Assembly (NCBI GenBank): GCA_948567375.1
Contig: OX419758.1
Span: forward strand, 59,959,001-60,023,000
DNA length: 64,000 nucleotides
Reading direction: 5' to 3'
Source of the DNA: Lunularia cruciata
Taxonomy: Eukaryota > Streptophyta > Marchantiopsida > Lunulariales > Lunulariaceae
Every line of letters starts with the position of its first letter. The stretch's first letter is position 1. Shown here piece after piece: positions 58,379 through 64,000 of the stretch. Below the pieces are notes generated by a model, which was given only the letters and a program-made list of their open reading frames with translations, ran no database searches and had not been told where the DNA came from. The translations under genes and the position numbers were made by a program.

Positions 58379-59119
58379 TGTAATACAAAGGGTTAGCCAT
58401 ATGATCTAGATGTGAAATTTGGTTTGGTAACATCTAGAATGATGTTATACATGATGGTCAAAATAGATCAGATAGAAGTATCACCAAAAGAGTACTTCTA
58501 CTAATAGGGCAGAAACCGAAATAGACTTGAGAACCTTAGAACCAATAGCTAGACATATGATTTAAAGGTGAGAATTGGTTTGGTAACATCTGGAAGGATG
58601 TTACACATGATGGACTAAACAGATCAGAAAGAGGTATCACCAAAAGGGGACTTCTACTAATAGAGTAGGAAACGAAATATGCCTGAAATCTTTGAAGGCA
58701 ATTTTGGAGGCCTAAACGGATGAATTAGGCCTCAAAAATGTGTAGATTCCCCCCCTAAAATGGAGGAGAGGCTGGCCTTCCCTCCCCCCTACGTTGTCTC
58801 GTCGAGAGCTTTCCAATGGTACCTTACTCACATGATTTTGAGATTCCTACAGGAAGATTCCCTAAAAGATTCCCTCCGGTCAAAGCTTGTTTGACCAACC
58901 AGATAGTACCTAGACCAGACAGGTCACCCATCCAAGTAAGTAATCCAAGGGTGGAGCTTGCTGACATGTCACCTATCTGTGTCCCTAATCCTATGGTGTA
59001 GCTTCCTTGGGGAAGATCCTCTTTGTCTATATAATAAAGAGAAGGTGCTTCCTTGGAGCATCGAATGTTTGAGTGTGCAATCTGTGTTTTCTCTCTTCTC
59101 TTGTCCTTGGTGTATTACA
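58379..59119 (+). repeat. 5' LTR of A-right (long form)
   Basis: It is bounded by perfect inverted ends TGTAATAC and GTATTACA, 741 bp. A 156-bp segment at its start is duplicated (GGTAACATCT at 58426 and 58582). The TATA-like TATATAATA is at 59028-59036, about 85 bp before the LTR end. Confidence 0.94.
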
Positions 59120-59120
59120 A

Positions 59121-59133
59121 TGGTATCAGAGCA
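59121..59133 (+). promoter_or_regulatory. Primer-binding site of A-right
   Basis: TGGTATCAGAGCA lies one base after the LTR, complementary to initiator-Met tRNA. Confidence 0.95.
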
Positions 59134-59259
59134 AGTGTTCTAGTCCAAGAGAGTGGATCACCCCTCTTGGAATAGCACAAACTACTGAAACTGAGTAATG
59201 TGAGGTGGAGAACATAGAGTAATCGCTAGACTTAGGAAGGACTTTAGAGAGCGGATGGG

Positions 59260-59481
59260 ATGGATGCACCGGGGGGACAATTTCCCGCACCTAGCTTTCC
59301 ATTCTCAAACCCATTCCACATCAAGGTTATGTACATCCAGCGTGAGTAGATGAGGGTATCGCTAGTTTATCACTTTGGTGCGGAATTCATGGACAGAGTG
59401 ATGAACTCACCAAACCCGGTGATTCTACCTGTGGTGATATATGACAGAGAGTGGGATTTGATGATCTACATTCTATTATGA
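59260..59481 (+). pseudogene. Leader small ORF 1 of A-right (one in-frame TAG)
   Basis: This is a 73-codon frame from ATG 59260 to TGA 59481, ending 4 nt before leader ORF 2. A TAG at codon 30 splits it. A-left has TAG at the same codon, so the stop is either inherited from a shared ancestor or part of the design. The tail (FGAEF, then NPVILPVVIYDREWD, then IYILL) is the closest match to the family B leader ORF (EPLILPVVTYGERW, then IYVLIN). Translation from an internal ATG (codon 31, directly after the TAG) would give a 43-residue product. The function is unknown. Confidence 0.55.
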
Positions 59482-59485
59482 TAAA

Positions 59486-59689
59486 ATGGATATGAATGTC
59501 CCAAATCCTCTTCCTTTCAACACTCAAGTAGAAATCCATTATGTAGTGAGGCCGAAAGTGATGTTTAGAGATTTTGTGGTTAGGAATTTTGGTGAGGAGT
59601 ATTATCAACGAGTGATAGCTTCTGAGGTCCCAATGGTAGTTCCGATAGTTTGTGCGCCTTCCAGAGTGATTATATTGACTCTGTATTGA
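59486..59689 (+). CDS. Leader small ORF 2 of A-right, intact
   Basis: This 67-residue ORF begins MDMNVPNPLPFN. Its middle has VRPKVMFRDFVVRNFGEEYYQRV and then a VPMVVPIV hydrophobic run. A-left preserves the identical length with mainly silent differences. It stops 33 nt before the gag ATG and in the same frame, matching the spacing in B1 and C. It is homologous in pattern to leader ORF 1 and to the family B ORF. It is basic in its middle, with no signal peptide or zinc ligands. I cannot name a function; RNA binding or particle assembly would be guesses. Confidence 0.65.
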   Translation: MDMNVPNPLPFNTQVEIHYVVRPKVMFRDFVVRNFGEEYYQRVIASEVPMVVPIVCAPSRVIILTLY

Positions 59690-59722
59690 AGTAGACGTTA
59701 GCAATTGGATGTTGCAAGAACC

Positions 59723-60811
59723 ATGGATCCGCAATTGCAAGAGCTGGTGCAAGGAATGCAAGGGATGTTGAATGAATTTTGAGAGATTAAGATGACCATG
59801 GAGACATTACAAAATCAAGTGCAGATCCTGAGGAACTATCAAGCCATGCAAGAAGTAGAGCCACCTCAAAACCCTATACCTGCGACTGAAGTGCTTGGAG
59901 AGGCACCCGTGCCTACAAACCCTATCAACGGTAAAGCCACATTGCTACTCCGGATGAAGAAGACTTGCAACATCAAGCCTTACAAGGGGCAGCGTACGAT
60001 GGGAGTAGTGGAAAATTGGATCTTGAGAATGAATCAATATTTCCGATTGTTCTTAATAGAGATCACTAAGCATGTTGCAAGCGTATTTGCATGTGGGTAC
60101 TTGACGGATAAAGCCTTCACATGGTATGATGCTTGGGAACAATCCATGCTGGCAGAGAGAAGGGAGGTCACATGGACAGCAATGCAAGAAGGATTGCTGA
60201 AGAATTTCCAATCGGTGGATTTTGTGCAGATGGCTCGAACCCGACTATGGGGATTGAGACAGAAGAATAGCGTACAAGAGTATGTGGAGGCGTTTTTGGA
60301 TCTACAAGTTGCAATTACCGACATGAGTCCAACAGAGGCTCTCGACAATTTCAAACGAGGGTTGAAAGAGCGGATTCGCCAAGAAGTCATGGTGCAAAAC
60401 CCTCGCACAGTATTTGAAGCCATTGCTTGTGCGCAGAGAATAGCAGGAGCATTAGGTGGAGGTGAAGGAGTAGTTCCACCTCAACATTATTGCGCAAAAA
60501 TGCCACACATGGGTGGACAAGTACCAATGGAATTGGGCAACCTTCGATTCCGGGATTGAGGAGCACGACCACTTCAAGGAGAGCGGGGACGGGTAGAAGA
60601 ACAAAGAGATGGAGTCCCACGAGGAGAAGGGACTCGAGGAGAACAACGCCGTTGTTACAATTGTGGCCGTATTGGGCACATATCTACCAATTGCCGCACT
60701 CGTTTCCCTAGAGGCCCTTGGCCTTTGTACAGGCGATCTTTGAACAACATGGAGAGGCACATTGAAGAGGAGGAGGTGGAAACCACTTCGGAAAATGAAG
60801 ATCGCCAGTAA
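59723..60811 (+). pseudogene. gag: A-right gag, two internal nonsense codons
   Basis: The frame starts MDPQLQELVQGMQ with a coiled-coil-like N terminus. The gag domain at about 59960-60480 has WILRMNQYFR, AFTWYDAWEQ, MQEGLLKNFQ and DNFKRGLKERIRQEV. A CCHC knuckle (C-Y-N-C-x4-H-x4-C) is at 60651-60692. A TGA near 59780 and one at 60557 each replace an Arg codon (CGA to TGA). The frame ends with TAA at 60809-60811 inside the junction hairpin. The length without stops would be about 362 residues, longer than B1 gag because of a charged region before and after the knuckle. Confidence 0.9.
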
Positions 60812-60834
60812 ATGTACCTCGCGGCCTTACTGGC
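60790..60834 (+). promoter_or_regulatory. gag/pol -1 junction hairpin, family A
   Basis: GGAAAAT (60790-60796) stands where B1 has GGGAAAC. The spacer is again 7 nt, and then GCCAGTAA (60804-60811) pairs perfectly with TTACTGGC (60827-60834) around a 15-nt loop. Gag and pol frames are -1 related here too. The heptamer is not canonical in this copy (A-left reads AAAAAAT). A TGA just after the heptamer in the -1 frame looks like a CGA-to-TGA change. Confidence 0.55.
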
Positions 60835-63800
60835 TCAATAAGGAAGCAGAGAAGCAAGGGAATGAAGAAGAATAATGTGCAAAGAGCCCGAAAGGTAACC
60901 TCTCAACTGATTGTTGTGAATGGAATTATAGAAGGTAATCAAGTGAGATTATTAATAGATCCAGGAGCAATAGAGAATTTCTTGTCTCGCTCTGTCGCAG
61001 TAAGATTGGGAATGGATCTAGAGAGAGATGGAAGTGAAGAAGTAGAGTTACCAAATGGGCAAACAGAGAGGATTGAATCATTACCTAGACGGGTAACCCT
61101 CTCTGTAGGAGAATATCAGGAAGCAATTGAGTGGCGAGTGATACAATTAGCCCGTTATGATGCAATTTTAGGCATGCCATGGATGGAGCAGTACAACCCA
61201 ATGGTGGATTGGAGGAAGAAAGTAGTGAGAACCCACCAATGGTCAATCATTGGGGTTAAAGAAAAATCACACAGGTAGAAACTGCCTCTATATGTCGTAG
61301 GGACAACAACTGTCTGTAAGACCAATAGATGTTTTATGGGTCTAATAAGAGAAGTCCAGAGTGCACAACTCGCTGGACAAATTCCGGAGAAATTGGAGGA
61401 TGTGGTGGATGAGTTTCAAGATGTCTTTCCCGATGATCTACCCTTAGGATTACCACCTAAAAGGCGAGTAGATCACAAAATAGAGACACTCCCGGGGAAG
61501 ACACCTCCTTGTAAGGCCCCATATCGCCTATCACCTCATGAGTTGGAGGAGTGTAAGACTCAAATTGAGGAGATGCTACAGAAAGGGTTCATCCAACCTA
61601 GCATATCACCATATGGGGCTCCTGTCTTGTTTGTGAAGAAGAAGGATGGTACAATGCGCATGTGCATTGACTATCAGGGTCTCAATCAGGAAACAGTGAA
61701 GAACAAATACCCCTTACCTCGCATGGATGACTTGTTTGATCAACTCCATGGAGCGAGATACTTCACCAAACTGGACTTGCGGAGCGGTTACAATCAAATC
61801 CGAATTGCAAAGGAGGATGTGTACAAAACTGCCTTTCGAACCAGGTATGGCCACTTTGAGTATCTTGTGATGCCTTTTGGCCTCACCAATGCGCCTGCCA
61901 CTTTCATGAGTCTAATGAATGACATATTTCGTCCATACTTGGATAAGTCTGTTATCGTCTTCTTGGATGATATCTTAGTATATAGTAGCATGATGACAGA
62001 ACACAAATAACATCTACGAGAGGTCCTCCAGATTCTAAGACAGAATCAATTATACGCCAAAATCTCAAAGTGTGAGTTTTGCAAGTCTGAAGTAGACTAC
62101 TTAGGGCATAGAGTAAGTGCAGAGGGCATTCAAGTATTGATTGATAAAATAGAGGTCATTCAAAAATGGAGTGCCCCAGAAGATCAGACTCAACTTAAGA
62201 GCTTCTTGGGGTTGACGGGATTCTATCGTAGATTTGTCAAGGACTTCTCCAAGGTTGCACAACCTTTAACGGCACTACTTGGCAAGGGGAAGAAGTGGAC
62301 ATGGGGAACTGCACAAGAGTTGGCCTTTCAAGAATTGAAGGCTACCTTACTACATGCACCAATATTGAAGTGGTATGACCCAAAATGTCCAATCAAGTTG
62401 GCTACAGATGCATCAAGCGTAGCCATAGGAGCAATCTTACAACAAGAGTGGCATGACGGATGGCATCCAATTGCATATTTCTCTTGAAAGTTGTTACCGG
62501 CAGAGTGCAACTACCACACCATAGAACGAGAAGAGCTGGCCATCGTTCTAGCAACCAAGCATTGGAAGCACTACCTGGGCGAGAAGGCACTTGTAGTAGA
62601 GACAAACCACAAACCTCTAGTCTACCTCGAGACGCAAAAGGATCTATCTTGTCGCCAAATTCGGTGGGCAGAGTGGCGACAATGCTTCAACATGACAATC
62701 ACCTACGTGGAAGGTAAGAAGCAACTTGCAGATGCATTCACCCGCATACCAATGGCCAACAACTTGGTGGCAGAGGTTAAGATTAACCTTGAATTCTGGC
62801 AAGAGATTCTAGCTACTACAAAAACTGATCCACAAATTGTCGAAGCACAATCGTCCAAAGGCGTCACCAACACCCAAGGACTCACCTTTCGGGATGGCAG
62901 ATTATGGATCCCAAATGTCCCAGAATTACGCACCACCATTCTAGCGGAATGTCATGATTCGGCCATTGCAGCTCATGCCGGAGTGGACAAGACCTTGGAT
63001 GCAGTCAAGCGCCATTACTATTGGCCCAAGATGAGCAACAACGTGATGGACTATGTGCATAGCTGCCTACTTTGTCAATAGAACAAAGCTTCTAATCAAG
63101 CTCCTGCAGTGCTCCTTCAACCTCTCCCCACTCCTACCAAACGTTGGGAACAAGTGAGTATGGATCTCGTCTTTGAATTACCCAAGACCACCTTAAGGTT
63201 TGACTCCATTGTGGTCTTTGTGGACCGGCTCAACAAAATGATTCATGTACGCCCTACCACACAAGGAGGTGACCGCTCCACAACTAGCTCAACTATACTT
63301 AGATGCAATCTTTGCTCACCATGGCTTGTCTAGAGTACTCATCACCGATAGAGGTACCCAATTCACCAGTTTGTTTTGGCAAACACTCTTTGGTTTCTTC
63401 AAACCAAGTTGGCCATGTCCACAACTTACCACCCACAAATAGATGGCCAAACAGAGCGGGCGAATCGCACGATTGAAGACATGTTACGCGGCTTCACCTT
63501 AGAAGAGCAAGAGAGGTGGGACACCCTATTACCGTTGGTGGAATTCGCTTACAAGAATTCAGTGAATGCGTCCACTCAGGTCACTCCGTTCTTCCTCATG
63601 TATGGTGAGCATCCCTTCATACCTTCTAGCTTGATGAAGATCCGTCCAGTGACTACCAAGGTTGATGCAGTCAACACATTTGTTTCTAGAATCCAACAAG
63701 GTGTGGAGAGCGCTAAGCACAGGTTACAGATTGCACAAAATCGACAAAAGCAGTATGCTGATGCACACCGGAGGCACATGGAGTTCAATGTTGGGGATCA

Positions 63801-64000
63801 AGTGTGGCTATCGACAACCAACCTCACATTAGTTGGATCTCGTAAGCTCAGACCTCGTTTTATTGGGCCTTTCTTGATTCTTCGTCGCATTGGCGTTGTG
63901 GCCTATCACCTTGAGCTACCACCACACATGAAGATCCATCTAGTGTTCCATGTCTCCCTACTATGCAGATATGCTCCCCGATCCGGCCAAGGTCCTTCCA
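60805..64000 (+). pseudogene. pol: A-right pol (protease-RT-RNase H-integrase), several nonsense codons
   Basis: Protease is at 60862-61275 (LLIDPGAIENFLSRS). RT is at 61440-62150, with [11 protein letters not shown], the MPFGLTNAP box and an intact FLDDILVYS active site. RNase H is at 62220-62780 ([12 protein letters not shown]; the later motif reads NHKPL rather than DHKPL). Integrase has a zinc finger (H-x-H-C-C; HDSAIAAHAG ... CLLC) at 62950-63085 and core residues in SMDLVFELP, ITDRGTQF and NRTIEDML. The final part reads into the window end. Stops at about 61276, 62008, 62485 and 63079 replace Gln or Arg codons. A +1 base near 63260 and a -1 base near 63400 shift and restore the frame. 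Confidence 0.93.

Larger units (their letters stand above)
58379..64000 (+). mobile_element. Ty3/gypsy chromovirus family A, better preserved copy (A-right)
   Basis: The element has 5' LTR 58379-59119, primer-binding site 59121-59133, two leader ORFs, gag, a -1 junction, and pol up to the window end within the integrase tail. The chromodomain and 3' LTR lie outside. It matches A-left throughout. It has several nonsense codons and two compensating one-base frame changes in integrase, so this copy is defective, but the domains are easily read. Confidence 0.95.

Noticed and set aside
58049-58396. 115-codon and 123-codon frames on both strands of a GC-rich block
   Set aside because: Both strands are open because of the GC-rich CCAGCG-type repeat; composition explains it.

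Overview
The window is nuclear DNA from a land plant. Three observations support this: a mitochondrial-type ribosomal protein L1 gene with nine GT-AG introns and a start context of ACAATGGCC, chromodomain Ty3/gypsy (chromovirus) and Ty1/copia retrotransposons primed by initiator-methionine tRNA, and a PIF/Harbinger transposase of plant type. A non-seed plant (moss, liverwort, lycophyte or fern) is my guess, from the mixture of element families and the modest introns. That is inference; nothing here fixes the species.

Layout. 1-5580: decayed family A Ty3/gypsy element, minus strand, cut by the window edge. 6873-7705: relic of family B. 9109-9810: solo LTR of family A. 12393-16443: decayed Ty1/copia element, minus strand. 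16449-26055: low-copy DNA holding the L1 gene (19290-23147, minus) plus several tandem repeats and a 167-bp foldback. 26250-42457: a four-deep nest, with element B1 inserted in C, C in B2, and B2 in a family A LTR. Two of the three insertions are proved by target-site duplications. 42458-45960: decayed coding remnant of another reverse-transcriptase element. 46300-55600: low-copy DNA with a two-exon gene for a secreted Cys-rich protein (49044-49835, minus) and scattered short hairpin repeats. 55680-56984: broken PIF/Harbinger transposase. 58379-64000: better preserved family A element, plus strand, running off the window.

The two Ty3/gypsy families share an organisation that I do not recognise from standard plant chromoviruses. 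(1) Between the primer-binding site and gag lies a conserved small ORF of about 67-73 codons: one copy in family B and two tandem copies in family A. It ends 33 nt before the gag ATG in three of four copies. (2) Gag and pol lie in a -1 frame relation. At the junction is a slippery-type heptamer (canonical GGGAAAC in family B), a 7-nt spacer and a perfect stem-loop; one copy also shows a possible pseudoknot. The hairpin sits at the same place in both families. (3) The LTR promoter of family B holds arrays of perfect heat-shock elements upstream of its TATA box, as if transcription were tied to heat stress.

Only two host genes could be built with confidence: mitochondrial uL1 and the secreted Cys-rich protein. 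Element coding regions are nearly all broken, largely by C-to-T or G-to-A changes that look like decay of methylated cytosines.
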